Origin: Scleropages formosus
Taxonomy: Eukaryota; Chordata; Actinopteri; Osteoglossiformes; Osteoglossidae
DNA length: 64,000 bases
Direction of reading: 5' to 3'
Assembly (NCBI RefSeq): GCF_900964775.1
Contig: NC_041806.1
Location: forward strand, 12,724,610-12,788,609
In this document: in pieces, positions 23,400 to 35,827 of the stretch
Position numbering within the stretch: the stretch's first letter is position 1
How the letters are laid out: the number at the start of each line of letters is the position of its first letter
Position numbers and translations under genes: made by a program
Notes under the pieces: generated by a model
Databases searched by the model: none
Seen by the model: the letters and a program-made list of their open reading frames with translations, nothing else
Told to the model about the DNA's origin: nothing

Positions 23400-25264
23400 T
23401 GACAAAGTAAAACAGGAAGTTCAGCATATAAGCTTTTGATTGATGTACAACGATGAAGATTCCACAAACAGTAACGCGGATTGTAAACACGGTTAAACAC
23501 AGACCGTGATATGATTCTAACACAACAACCTGAAACAAAAACGAGCTTGACCTGAATCCTCAACACGATGATGTTTCGATCCACTTTCATGAATTCGGCG
23601 TCTCCACGTTTCCATGGCCGCCATCCCGCTCCTACACTCCGTCCGCTAAATAAACCCCCGGTTCCTTCTACCTCGCTGAAGAGTTCCTACCCAGGGAGGT
23701 GACTGTTACTCGTAGACACTGATCCAGAATCGGTTCCCACGCTGGTACTGCAATCAGTATGAACGCTAGTTTCAAACTGACTCTGGAACAGGCATTGTGA
23801 TCAACTCTTATGAAACTTAACAATCAATTAAATTATTTTTATAGAGCATTCTTCTCACAAAAGTGAAGAAGAGCACTGAACAAGGTTTGAACAAGCAAGG
23901 TTAAATTACAGTTATAACACATAAATAACAACAGACTACACCAGCCAGCAACAGGGGAAAGGAAAACATAAAACACAGAGTTCAAACAAAGGGATAAAAA
24001 CTAGCAGTCCAGGTACCAGTGGCTGACAACCCATTCTGGGCTGTGTCAAACCCTACTGAAGTGACAAAGGACCTGTGTCAATATGTCTAAAATTTTAAAG
24101 TCCAATGTTACTGTTCATAACCAAGCTATCAACTATGGAGGCTGAAAATTTTCTTACCTTTCAAGTTTTATTGTCACATATATTTAACAAGTATCTTGAA
24201 ATTTTTTGTGCTACCGCTCTCTCTTTGTAATGTACACTGGAGGGGAACCATGGAGGTGCAGTTGAGGGTTATAAACAAAGAGTACAGACGGAAGGCGTTG
24301 GAAGGTTGTAAACAAACACAAAGCAAAACAAAACAACAGAGCAGGACTAGGTACTAGGCCCTAGGTCGAGGCTTAAGGTCACTGATCCCATCAGTTGTCA
24401 GCTCACAACAGTGAGATACATCAGACATTCTCTGTCACTAGTGCCTCCCATGGGGTACTGGCATGAAATAAGACAGACAACTGTGGTTAAGATGGCTGGC
24501 TCTCACATTGTGGACACTGACAAGTGGAAGCAAGTGGTATCATCAGACCTCGCTGTTGCCCAGTTTATGTGGATTAACAGGAGGCAGATCAGCCATCTTT
24601 GAAGAGGGACATTTTCTTACTGTTGACATCAGATGGGGGTCTGAGCAGGCCAGTGCCAGGTCTTTCTAAACTAACTGTACAGCAGTATTGGGGGAATCAG
24701 GGCCTTGTGTTCAGCTTGCAGTTGGCAAACACAGTTCACTGCAGGGGGTCCAAGGGAAGCAGACATTCATGTTTAACAAACTTAGCACCACATATACAAA
24801 AATATAAACAGGTAGATTAGCAGGCAGAACAGAACAAACAGCTTTAATCAGAGAATGCAGGAGAAAATAGTGAGTCTTCAACCTGAATTTAAATTAAAGC
24901 TTAAATTTTTAAACTGTAATGGATGACAATGGGGACCTCCCATCTACCTCCTTTCCTTAAAAGTGCAGACACAGTCATTAGTCTGGAGGGGAGAAAGAAA
25001 AAAAAAGACTAAAAATTTTGCAAAGCTCAATTTCAGTAATAGGTATTTTGACAGGAATTCATCATATGGTTCATAAGAAAGCCACTTAAAAATGTAATTC
25101 TTCCCAAAAATTTGTTTTTGTATCATATCCTTATCATTACAAATTACATATCTGTGTGTTGTGCCTGTAAGATCAAGCTAAGAGCTTTTGCCTATGAAAA
25201 GGGGACAGGGTGGTAGGGATTTTATAACACCATAATTAGACTTGCAGAACCTAAGTTCATCCAT
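23400..25264. other. Intergenic region between TMEM231 and CIAPIN1 (first part)
   Basis: Holds the presumed TMEM231 promoter and 5' UTR (to about 23700). A short minus-strand L2-type tail (TTATAGAGCATTCTTCTCAC) is at about 23840-23860. The rest shows no supported gene. Confidence 0.5.
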
Positions 25265-25812
25265 TTTACACAAAATATTATTTAGCTGACACTTCTCCAG
25301 AGCAACTTACAATTATTCACCCATTTATAGCTGAGTAGTTTTACGGTAAATACCTTGCTCAAGATTACAAAGCTGGAGTTGAGATTTGAAGCTTTGTTTA
25401 AGCTTGATTTGAAGCTGGAGTTTTGGATTTGTCATTTTCCAAGGGACACCAGGAAACCGGACTCACGATCATGTGCAGGTGCTTGTTTACTGAAGGGCGA
25501 GACAAAAGACAGGTCGAGATTAAAGGGGGTTTTAGCAGATATCGGAAGTCGGAGAGACTAGCGGAGGTCAGGAAGCCAGGGACGCGTACTAAGCAACGAC
25601 AGACAAGCAGGTCTAGGAAAGCGGTGCATAAATGAGACTCCACAGTCTGTTGTCCAGCGAGTTCCTCCTTTTTATTGCCTGTAATGGTCGCCAGCCGGTG
25701 CAGGGGCGGGTCGCGCTGCGGTGTCTGAGGCGTGACAGAATTGAAACTGGAACCTTTTTTGTCCACCGAGGCAGCAACTTTAACCACTACGCTAGCGACA
25801 AGCAAGCTATCC
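25265..25812 (-). repeat. SINE-B split by a solo LTR
   Basis: The tail and middle are at 25265-25429 and the tRNA-like head (complement of TTAACCACTACGCTAGC) at 25738-25812. The two parts are the halves of one SINE separated by the 308 bp insertion at 25430-25737. Confidence 0.7.
25430..25737 (-). repeat. Solo LTR (fossil)
   Basis: Block with TGTCA...TGACA inverted ends inside a SINE-B, flanked by closely similar 5-base direct repeats (GGATT and GAATT). AATAAA on the minus strand near 25677 suggests minus orientation. Family not identified; no internal region remains. Younger than the SINE it splits. Confidence 0.6.
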
Positions 25813-26022
25813 AGAAGTAAGATTGTAAATAAGATTCCAGTTGAGGAAGCGTTATTTTAAAAACATAGTAAATTTATTTGAAGGTGTTCTTCATTGCTGA
25901 AAAACCAAGGAAATTCACACCCACACATAATTTGGTGTTCATAACAGATTCATTTTCTTTCACATAATGTCTTCTGTTCTTCCATATATGTCTGAATAGC
26001 ATTTTATCAATTGTTTTGAACA

Positions 26023-26231
26023 CACACACAGACAGTATGAAGCTGCTTTTCCCGAGAAGGGTCGCGGCGAGCCGGAGCCTAGCCCGGCAGCGCAGGGTGT
26101 GGGGCTGAAGCGGGAGGGGACACACCCAGGGCGGGACGCCAGTCCGTCGCAGGGCACCCCAAGCGGGACTCGAACCCCAGACCCACCGGAGAGCGGGACC
26201 CGGCCAAACCTACCGAGCCCCGCGACCCTCG
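26023..26231 (-). repeat. SINE-A
   Basis: Minus-strand copy with TTGTTTTGAACA duplicated exactly at 26011-26022 and 26232-26243. Short CA tail. GC-rich body with B box GGTTCGAGTCC. Confidence 0.93.
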
Positions 26232-26559
26232 TTGTTTTGAACAATGCATCAAAATAAGTGTAGTTCAGTTCGGTGAACTCGCTTTTGTTTACGGAATTCT
26301 ACCTGTTAAAGACATATCTCTGTGTAATCAGGAATTGGACTTTTTGGTTGTTTCAAGAAATGAATTTAAAGACATGATTGTCTTTAGGTATTAATTTTTA
26401 TTATTAATATTATAATAATATGTACTGAAAGCCCTGATGCTTTCTAAAATTATTCAAGGGCAATAGCTATCGATATTTTAAAAAATTAAAGCCCGTAAAG
26501 AAAACAATGAACAGTATCTGCCTCCAAAATAGATTTCCACCTTGTGCGTTTTACTATGA

Positions 26560-26709
26560 CCACATCACTCTGCGACTCGACCGGCGCTCAGCACGCTCAT
26601 GACGTCGCATTCCCTCGACACTTTTGGCCCGTGTTGTTTGAGTTCTAACATAACTGCCGTTTTTTTTGTGTCATTTCCTATATTTTGTTGATCTACCGAA
26701 CATTGTCAG
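26560..26709 (+). promoter_or_regulatory. ciapin1: CIAPIN1 promoter and non-coding first exon
   Basis: Locally CpG-containing sequence with a CRE-like TGACGTCG at about 26600-26607. A donor (CATTGTCAG then GTAAGG) at 26709/26710 pairs with the acceptor at 27470, so exon 1 is 5' UTR only. The start point is not defined. Confidence 0.6.
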
Positions 26710-27059
26710 GTAAGGAAATTTTACAGTGTTTTCTTATCACCTGCGACTGCGTCACTAGGCGTAAACGAATGAATCAATGGAGCAATGACGGTTCGTTTGT
26801 TTTTATTTTGTATAACTACTAGCCTAGGGAGTCGGTGAAACTCTCGTCGATTATTTAAATATATTAATTAAATGTAACCAAAATTGTCAATTCGTTTACG
26901 AAGGAAGATTCAGTATTGGATTTTTATGAAAAAAAAACGCAAACGCGTTTGTTTCCGGTTTCTCTGTGAGTGAAGCCTGAGTGTGTTATAAAAAACCAAG
27001 GGCACAATTTACTTGAGGCTTTTCATGTGATGACGTACAATGAATGTTAACGTACGTTA

Positions 27060-27235
27060 CAGTTTATTTATCCATGATTATATACAGCTGGGTAATTTTA
27101 CTAGAGCAATTTTAGGAAGCACCTACCTGACTTGCACAAGAAGGTGAAGGGACGTCACGTACTACAGGTTTCGAACCTGCGCCGATAACAGCTGCCGGTA
27201 GCTTAGTGGTTAGAGCTGCTGCTTTTTCATCTAGA
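27060..27235. repeat. SINE-B pieces, head to head
   Basis: 27060-27190 reads as a minus-strand SINE-B (CAGCTGGGTAATTTTACTAG), then 27193-27230 reads a plus-strand SINE-B head (GTAGCTTAGTGGTTAGAGCT). Located in intron 1 of CIAPIN1. Confidence 0.55.
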
Positions 27236-27476
27236 CTTAGAGTTAACACGTTAATGGACACCATAGTATTCTCTATTAGTGCTATGGCAGCCATGTATGT
27301 GAATAATGGTGTTACTGTTTAACTTGCAGAGTTAAATAATATTACAATATTACTAATAATATCAGTAATAATCCCACTCCTTCAGCTGCTCAGTGTTTGG
27401 TTAGTGTGTATCTTGTTGGCCTTATGACCTGCTGACAAGAGTTCTGGGTGTGTACCCCTGTCTCCCACAGGCCGCC

Positions 27477-30053
27477 ATGGCAGACCTGGGCTTCCGGCCT
27501 GGGGACCGGGTTCTCCTGCTGTGGGCTCATCCATCACCTCCTGTGGCCTTGAAAGAGCTGGCTCAGCAGCTGGGAGGTGCTGTGGGTAACCAGGACCTCG
27601 TGTCCTTGGAGAACGCAGAGAGACTACTGCTCTGTGAGTGACTGGATGCCTGACCGTGCAGTCCAGGCAATCCCCTGAGGACAGTCTTCCGTGAATTCAC
27701 AAATTCCCACAGTCAGTCTCAAGGACACTTTCCATGATGCACTTTGATATACAGAACAATGTGCTAGAAAATATCATTTGATTTATATTCTGGTAATTGT
27801 ATTTATATTATTGTGGATTTATTTATATATGTGTACCTATTTGTTGTCTTAAATTTTCTATTAATGTTTTTCTACATTTGATTATTTGTTCCCATGTTCT
27901 TGCAGTAGAGTCACTGCAAGCATGTTTAGTTGCAGTCAGGATGTGTAAATGTTTTACTAAAATTGGTTTTAATGAAACATTTGATAGGTAATACTATTTA
28001 AAAATTAGTAAAGTGTGTGAATGAAACTGAGTTAAGGTCCCTCTTCTCACTGTTCCAGCTCCCCACTCAGAGTCCATATATGACTGGGTTCTCTCAGGCC
28101 TGGTGCCAGACAGCTGCCTCATCCACAGCTCTGAATTGCTGGCTGAATTGGTGCGGGTTACCAAGCCTGGGGGGTCTGTGGTGCTCGAGGAGCCAGTCAC
28201 AGGTGGGTCCATGGAGGAGACAAAGTGTACAAAGAATATCATAGGTGTTATATTTACAGTTTTGTATCCGCTGTTACTCAGCACCCTTTACCAATTTACT
28301 GTTAGACTGTGGTTCGGGAATTTGTCTGTTGGTGAAATGTACTTTTTTTTATTGACTTGTACATTGCTTTGGATAAAGGCATCCGCTAAATGAGTACATA
28401 TTCCGTATCACCTATGCAACAGCTACACCAACCAAAAGAACTACACAAAATTAACCAAGAATGCTGTGAAGATGTTTGTCCGGCCTACATTCACGAATTT
28501 AAAAAATTTCCATTCCTTAATGACTTTGTGTTTAAACTATTAAACTTCTAAATATATAATTGTTTATGTGGGTGGCACAGAGGCAAAGTCAGTAGTACTA
28601 CTGTCTCACTTTGCTTGGTTGGTACAAGAGGACTTCCTGAGTCTGGGTGGAGTTTGCATGGGTTTCCTCCCAGTTGAAGATATGCTGTTCAAGTGGATTT
28701 GTGATTGTCACCTATGGTTCATTTGAGTGACAGGGAGAAAGTGCATTTCACTGGTGCATGGATGAGTGATTCATTGCAAGTTGTGTATCTAACATTGTAA
28801 ATTACCTTGGGTCAGCTTAAATGTATTGAAAGAGTCTGTTCAGTCTCAAATCCTCTCACTTTTCCTCAAACACCACTGTCTGCTTCATCTGCACAGGCAG
28901 TGATGACGGGCCATTAAGGACGGCTGCAAAGCTGAAGTCCGCCCTGAAACTCTCGGGCCTCATCTCTGTCACAGAGGTGAGTCAACTAGCAGCCAGCACC
29001 TGACCCTGGGTGCAAGGTGCTGCTGCAGTCCCTTATCTTTAGTTGGGCATCTCTCTCCAGGTGAACTCTGGTACTCTGAGCTCCATGGCAACAGCTGTGC
29101 TTCAGGAGGCCACTGGGTTCCAGGGGAACACCCTGATTAGAGTGCGCATGTCAGCTGCAAAGCCCAGCTATGAGCTGGGCTCCTCCAGCCAGCTGAAGCT
29201 GTCTTCTGGGCAAAATGTCTCCAAGTCAGGTGAGAAAATGCCTTGCCAATCACCAAGTGTGTGCCATTCAGTCCTGCCCCTCCCATACCCTTACTGATGG
29301 CTTAGTTTCCTCTCCTCTAAAGAAAAACCTGCTCTGGACCCCACTGCTGCCAAGATGTGGACACTGTCAGCTAATGACATGGATGACAAGGATGTTGTGA
29401 GTGTGACATCTTTACTTCACTGTCTTTATCTTTCCTCATCCTGTCACTGCTGACCCTTCCTATTCCTCCTGTTGTCATCTGGCTCAGGACCTGCTGGACT
29501 CAGATGCCCTCCTGGATGCTGAGGATCTGAGGATGCCTGATACAGCCTCATTAAGAGCTCCATCCTGTGGAGATTCAGCAACAAATAAGAAAAAAGCTTG
29601 CAAGAACTGGTGAGAACAGCATGTGTGCACACGCACAGTAGAACCACTGTGACAGAGACTTGCAGTGATGCACTGTGTCTTCCAGCACCTGTGGCTTGGC
29701 TGAAGAGTTGGAGCAGGAGTCTCAAAATGTGGAGAAGAGTAGCCAGCCCAAGTCGGCTTGTGGGAATGTGAGTGTCACTGACCAGCACTCCCACGCCGAT
29801 CATGCCATAAACGCAGAGATTAATTTTCCTTTTGATATGACACTTGATTTGTTGCTCTGTCCACTTTAAAATCTGACATCAGCAATGTGATGCATCAGTG
29901 ACCGTCTCTTGTGTTTAGCGTGTAACTATTTCCCATGTCCAGTGTTACCTAGGTGATGCTTTCCGCTGCGCCAGCTGCCCATACCTGGGGATGCCTGCCT
30001 TCAAGCCTGGTGAGAAGATTGTCCTGGCTAGCATGCAGCTCACAGATCCTTAA
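27477..30053 (+). CDS. ciapin1: Anamorsin (CIAPIN1), cytosolic Fe-S assembly factor
   Basis: Homologue of yeast Dre2; with NDOR1 it passes electrons in cytosolic iron-sulfur cluster assembly and limits apoptosis. Eight coding exons: 27477-27633, 28059-28202, 28897-28976, 29061-29229, 29323-29396, 29488-29609, 29686-29767, 29943-30053. They close in frame at 312 aa, the human length. The N-terminal half is the degenerate methyltransferase-like domain ([33 protein letters not shown]). The C-terminus carries both cluster motifs: ACKNCTCG after an upstream Cys, and [15 protein letters not shown] (CX2CX7CX2C), then [13 protein letters not shown]. The ATG is in GCCGCCATGG, a strong Kozak context. 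All introns are GT-AG. The gene faces PRMT7 tail to tail. Confidence 0.97.
28330..28830 (+). repeat. SINE tail and SINE-C copy in CIAPIN1 intron
   Basis: 28360-28395 is a SINE/L2-type tail (GCTTTGGATAAAGGCATCCG). 28567-28830 is a diverged copy of the family seen best at 54480-54832 (GTGGAGTTTGCATGGGTTTC, later CACTGGTGCATGGATGAGTG). Confidence 0.6.
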
Positions 30054-30145
30054 GTGCATGTCCTTGATGATGGAGCCCTACCCACAATCCTTGCATTCCC
30101 CTCCTCAGCCCCAGCCTTCAAAAGAAAGTTAAAACTTAACCAGGA

Positions 30146-30151
30146 ATAAAG
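30146..30151 (+). terminator. ciapin1: CIAPIN1 poly(A) signal
   Basis: AATAAA 93 bases past the stop codon. Confidence 0.8.
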
Positions 30152-30181
30152 GTGACATTTCTTTCAAGCTGTACAGTTGTG

Positions 30182-30187
30182 TTTAAT
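30182..30187 (-). terminator. prmt7: Probable PRMT7 poly(A) signal
   Basis: ATTAAA on the minus strand about 15 bases past the PRMT7 stop. It implies a very short 3' UTR that reaches into the CIAPIN1 3' end. Confidence 0.5.
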
Positions 30188-30201
30188 GTACAGAGCAAAC
30201 A

Positions 30202-33200
30202 TCACAAAGTGCTTGTGGAACAGAAATCCATCCTGATGTCTCCAACACTAGGCTCAAAGGTGAGACTGTAAGACAGAGCAGCTCGGCTGTCTCCAGGACT
30301 GTCCCAGGGTGACGGGGAGAAGTACACGCCTTGTTTGCGGTGGGGGCTCCAGTGACAAGTGCCCTGTGGCCGGAAAATACACAGCATGGAGCTTCTGCCT
30401 TAACACTCGACACGGTCTCATTTCAGGCAATTTTACTCACTCAGAAGCAAAACAGTAGGTTTTGACTACAGTACACAATGTTACCTGCTCGGTGACTGGC
30501 CCCATGAGGCCTGTGCTGACAGTGACGTGATCAGTCAGCTGATATTCCATCCACAGGACAACACCATGGCACAGACCACTCCTGCACAAGACATGACTCA
30601 TTTCAGTATTTTTATTTTGCTTTTCTACTGTGGTTAAAACAAAGATGCAGACTCATGGTTGGTGTCAGTAATATAGTTTATGGCTGACAGCCAGGTTCAC
30701 AGGTTGAAATGCTCACCTAATGAAGGGTACAGTTCCCTCGCTGTTGAGTGGCTCCTCGGGAACCAGCTGGGTAAAGTCAAAGGTCATGACAGGATAGGGT
30801 GGAGTCAGTGCTCGGCATGGGTATTCCCAAAGTGCATGAGGCTCGGCTTCACGAGACTCTCGAAAGTCCAGAGATTGCTGCTCGTGTGTGTGAGGACAAA
30901 GGGTGTAGTCAGAGCAGAGTGGGTCATGAGAGGAACAGAGGAGAGCATACACATCATTGGGGTGCAAAAAACATAATGTTGACTAAACTGACTGGACTTA
31001 TGACATGACATGACATCACTTCTGCAAAAATGAGAAAAACCAACTTGGTAAACAATTATCACCTGGATCATTTTGTCCATGGGTCGTACGTCAAACCCTT
31101 GACACGTACCACATGGGGCCCGAATCCTCCACAGGTCCTAAGTGTGAGAGGGATCTCTGTTACTTCCTTGTCAAAGAATAATATAATGCCTCCTGAATCC
31201 TGAGCTACGCCCACCTGGAACTCTACAGCAACAATGTAGAGTATCCCGCATTGGGGCAAGATGACGGCATCAGGCCGAAGCAGCCTGGCCAGGGCCGTCC
31301 GGCTGTACCAGAAGAACAGGGAGTGCCAGGGCAGCAGGCTGGTACTGAAGTAAGGCTCGCCCATGAGCACCGAAACCTGGGGAAAGGTAGAGCAAGTGAA
31401 GCACACAGGTGAATCGAGAGAAAGACAAAGATCATAGGTCAGCTGTTACCTGTTGGCCTCCCAAATCATCAGTAGTCAGCTGCTCTGGTCGGACCAAGAG
31501 AACCTGCAGCGCCCCCTTCAGCGAATTGGCCTCCAACACCTGGGGGAGAAATGGGTAGAGTCACAAAGGTGTTTCTGTTTACATGTATTAATTCAGCAGG
31601 TGCTTCACTCCGCAGCAAATTTTAGCTACAGTCAGTCACTCACATTACAGGCTATTTAAGGTCTGCAGTTCAAGTCAAACACATGTCTTTGGACTGCAGA
31701 TGGCATTTTCTCCGTGTTTGTGTGGTTATCCAACTCCACACCGACTGAACCGGATCTGAACCCTCCTCTAAACCCATGGTTCAGGAGTTGAAGCATCAGC
31801 ACTACTCGTTGAGCTACCATGGTGCTCTGTTGATGATTCTCATCCCGTCTTGATTAAATGTCATGAGTTTGCTTCCATTTGTTACGAGGATACTGGAAAG
31901 GGGCTATATAAACAGACACTAAATTAAACCAGATGATAGACATCTCTCAGCAGCAATGGCACCAACCTGTTCTATGATCTGTTTGGACAGTCCTGAACTC
32001 TCTAGACTGTACACCTGGAAAGATACAGACAGACATTATAAGCAATGTTGCTAAACTCAGACAACTGATCAGTAGAATTGAAACTAACCCAGTAGTGCTG
32101 AAAATAAGAGTCTTGAAAAAGATGGTCACTAAATTAGGGATTAAATAAATAAATAAGAGGGTAAAACCTTGTTGGCTCCCAGCAGGTGAGCAAAGATAGG
32201 TAGGAGACTCCCATCACTGACTCCCAGACACACACTATCTGCCTTCAACACCTGCAGTACACAGGAGCGTTACACACAATGAAACACACTAGAATACACT
32301 TCACACAGGTAAATAATCTTTCACACAGTGACAGCCTTCAGCTGACAATCGTCTGAGTGACTCACGCTTCTCAGAGCACGCACGTAGCAGTCAGTCCGCT
32401 GAGTATCATTTAGCTCGCCGAAGCGTGGCCGTGTCCAAACCAGGTGTGCCTGGCAGGTGCAATATGGTCGAGAAACCACTGCCTCTTTCTCGCTGATCTG
32501 CTGGCTGACCGAGGAGAAACAAAGAAAACACAGAGTCCTGTGTGTGGAAAATGCATGCCACATACCTGGAATGCACTGGTGCTCATTGCAGATGTGTGAC
32601 AGGTTACCTGTGAGGCTGCAGACTGAACCACAAACTGTAATCATCATGGGAAACAGTAAGACTGCACTCATCACCCTCCATCACTCTCTCTTCTGCAGGT
32701 AGGAAGTAAACACTCTGCATCCAGTGATCGCGCCACTGCAAGCACAGACAGCCAATCAAAACAAATGATTCACTGGTAAGGGATGGTGATGGACACTATC
32801 AATGCTGCTTTTAGGTCTCATTCATCTATACGGCTTCTGTTTCAAGCTTCTAGCTTGCAAAAGGATGATCTTAATGTTGTCCTTTTGAATTTTATACTTT
32901 GAAAAGAAAGAATTAAAATGAACAAATTTATTAATTTTGCTCACTCAGATCTTCTGTTGCTCAACTGTTCAGTGACCATCTGACATTTCTCTTTTGAGGC
33001 GCAACATCTGCAGATGAACACTCACAGGGTAGCACCGGGGATTGTCATAGGTCCAGCGGGGGGCCAAAGTGCACACAATGGTGCCCTTGGGGTCCATATC
33101 GATGTCCCACCAGGACAGAACTACCTGGGCCTGTCCGCTGGCCTGGGCCACAAACCGGCAGCTATGGGACTGAGGTGTGCTGCTCACTGGTTTGCTGAAT

Positions 33201-35599
33201 TCCATGCTGGACACCAACAAAAGGTGACTTGGTTAGTACTGGGACACTTGAAGGCAGGAAGGGCACTTGTGACAGGTGCCAAATTTGAGCGCCCAAAAAT
33301 AAACATCCTTAATCCCTTTCATCACGTTCAGTCTCCTGATCCACCTGCATCTCAAAAGCCTCAGGTTTTCAGGTCTGAAAGTTCATAGTGTACCTTTGTA
33401 GATTAAACTCAAATGAATAATAAGATGTTTGGGGCCTTTTATGCAATATTTCAACTGAAGTGAAAACTTGCTTTTGAAAAAGTAAAATATGTATTATATA
33501 CAGTATTATTGGGCTATTACTACCTATGACAATTCTGTGTGAGGATAATAAGGTTTCAGAGCAATACACATTGCATAATTTTCTCAGAATTTATTGGTAG
33601 ACACTTTTAGAAGGGGTCCATGGACTACAAAAGTGAAACTGCTCTACAGCCATCGCTGGCTGCTTGATACGTGAATGAGGCATGAAATTGACCACAAAAC
33701 AATGGTACATATCTGGTCACGGCCTCCTGGACCAACACAACACAACAAGACCTCAGGATTATTCACTCTGACAACATGGTCTTGTCAATGGTCCTTGGCA
33801 ATGGGCTCTTTAAAATAAAATGCTATCTGCTTCATTGAGCTGATGCTGAATCACATATTCACATATGAACAGCTGAGTTATACATTACAATCATTTTTTG
33901 TTCCAAAACATGCACTTTTTCCACTTAATTTCTAAAAATTTTGTTTTGTGTGAAACATTTATGAGATGAATTGATCAACAGTCTGCACTGAACAGGAAAG
34001 GAGATGATGTGCTGACTTCCCTCTTGTAAAGGGCATAATCTTTCTGAAAATCTGCATGTAACAAATTCTTCATGTAAACTATTTAAATGGGAAAAATTTA
34101 TTTGTTCCAGTCAGTAAAGATTAGATTTGCTGCAACATTTCTGCCTTTTCTTCTCTTCACCACAAGGATACGTATTCTGGTACCTTCACTGCGAAAGATC
34201 ATGTGGTTCCTTCAAGGTAATGTTTACGTATTGTTTACTTCAACATTAGCTAAGTGGAAAAGATGTTTCTCACCTGAACATGGTACAAAGGGGACTCAGA
34301 GGGGTAAAAGACTCAGGTGGCACCTGGCTGAGCTGGATGTCACACACAGAAGGTGCTCCTGCACACCGTCTCACAGCAGGTGGGGGCAGAAGCTTGAAAC
34401 CTGTCACCTCTATGGGCTGCAACTGGGCCCAGCTCCACAGCTGGTCCGCCTGCACAAGTTGTGCATACACAGTAGCACGGTGTGGCACAGCCTCACAGCC
34501 CTCCTGAGGGAGACAGAGGGTGTCTTACACACATTCGAGAGCATGCCAGTAGGTCCAGGCAGCATAGTGAAGAGGATGTGTGTTTACCTGCATCAGGTGC
34601 AGGTGGGCATGTTCGTAGCTGGGCAAGGCTCCCTCCCCAATCAGCTCAGTGTCAAACAATTCTGTGATTAATATGTTGGCCCGGGTCTCCATGTCGCCAC
34701 CTGGCAGTCAAACGCACACCAGATATACCTGATGAGTCTTATTCTAATTGCTGATAAGTGGGCTGTCATTTTGAAAATAATGTCTATACATTTTGGGTGA
34801 GGGAAACTGAACGCAAAATCTTGTGTATGTATCAAGGTGAAGAGAAAGACAAACCTAGCCCCACTGTCACCTCAGTAGAGTGTTTGTTGATGACCTTGAT
34901 TTTGTTGCTGAAGCCATTTCTTTCTACAATGCAAACTGCTGCCTCAGCCATTGGTCTAAAGACCTGGAAGCAGGAATCAAGCTTGGGTAAGGGGAGGGGT
35001 GAGATACAGGGTCAGGAACTGAACTAGGCTCAGGGCTTGGCCAGACTCAGAAGACAGGTTAGAGGCACTGAGGTTACCATAAGGGAGGGGAACACTGAAA
35101 TCATATGCCACACACACACTCACCTCTACAGCATAGCAGTAATCAGCTCCAGCACTGACTGCCATCATGGACAGGAGTCCAGTCCCAGTCCCAATGTCCA
35201 GTACCACGGCCTGCTCTCCCCTCGCCTTCACCCTTTCCACGGCCGCCCGAATGCCTCGGTAATACTTCTCATTCTGAGGGCATGCGTGCACATATATGAT
35301 CAATTATTATCATGTGTGACGAGATGCGGATGGGGGCGGGGGTGCACTCGCCAGGGACTCACCCGGTCTTTGTCGTGCAGCATGTCGGCATAGCAGGACC
35401 TGTGGGAAGTGTGTACGAGCCCTGTGAGAACCATGACCTGTGTGTGTTTGTTTTCTCCTCACGTGGGGATCTCTTGGTGATAGGTGTGTGTGTTTTCTCC
35501 TTACCTGGCGATCTCCTGGTGGTAATCGTACTCCTCACTCTCTTCCACCCAGTCCAGAGCTCCGGTGGTCGGGTTCGCTCGGCCACAGAACGTCTTCAT
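30202..35599 (-). CDS. prmt7: Protein arginine N-methyltransferase 7
   Basis: Type III arginine methyltransferase (monomethylates Arg, including in histones and Sm proteins). Seventeen coding exons close in frame at 686 aa (human 692): 35599-35505, 35399-35363, 35273-35124, 34963-34855, 34700-34588, 34503-34274, 33206-33026, 32735-32608, 32504-32366, 32251-32168, 32014-31967, 31539-31450, 31376-31215, 31137-31063, 30877-30717, 30581-30485, 30363-30202. Start [20 protein letters not shown]. First SAM site [20 protein letters not shown] (about residues 67-86); double-E loop [19 protein letters not shown]; then WWDIDMDP; the second, degenerate methyltransferase half includes [13 protein letters not shown] and [20 protein letters not shown]-terminal [17 protein letters not shown]. 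All introns are GT-AG. No disruption seen. Confidence 0.97.
31680..31830 (-). repeat. SINE-C fragment in PRMT7 intron
   Basis: CATGTCTTTGGACTGCAGAT and CAACTCCACACCGACTGAAC are the complement of the SINE-C body; tRNA-like head at the right end. Diverged. Confidence 0.6.
33207..34273 (-). other. Largest PRMT7 intron
   Basis: About 1.07 kb, AT-rich, without a clear exon or transposon. Confidence 0.5.
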
Positions 35600-35800
35600 C
35601 CTTCGCGATTAATTATGTAGTACTCTCTGTTCTTTTTTTATATTTATAAAGTGTACCGTAAAGAGGATGTGATATAATGTAAGGCAACTCGCGCCACTAA
35701 AGCCACATTTTTCCTTTAGGTGCCGCCATCTTGACTAATGCTCCGAAACAACCTTCGCCACGTGACCGCGCATGACCCATCCCATTGGACGTTACAGTAA
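35600..35800 (-). promoter_or_regulatory. prmt7: PRMT7 promoter region
   Basis: Directly upstream of the PRMT7 ATG. CCGCCATCTTG at about 35722-35732 is the complement of the YY1 consensus AAGATGGCGG. GC-richer than flanking repeats. TATA box not seen. An L1-like fragment begins about 30 bases further up. Confidence 0.5.
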
Positions 35801-35827
35801 ACGCACGGGGATCTTGTCGCACAAGTT

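Noticed and set aside
30334-30404. Extending the last PRMT7 exon upstream to the earlier AG
   Set aside because: That choice breaks phase; the acceptor at 30364 gives [13 protein letters not shown] in frame as in the family.
34087-34671. 194-aa plus-strand frame
   Set aside because: Antisense to PRMT7 exons at 34274-34503 and 34588-34700, which explain the sequence better.
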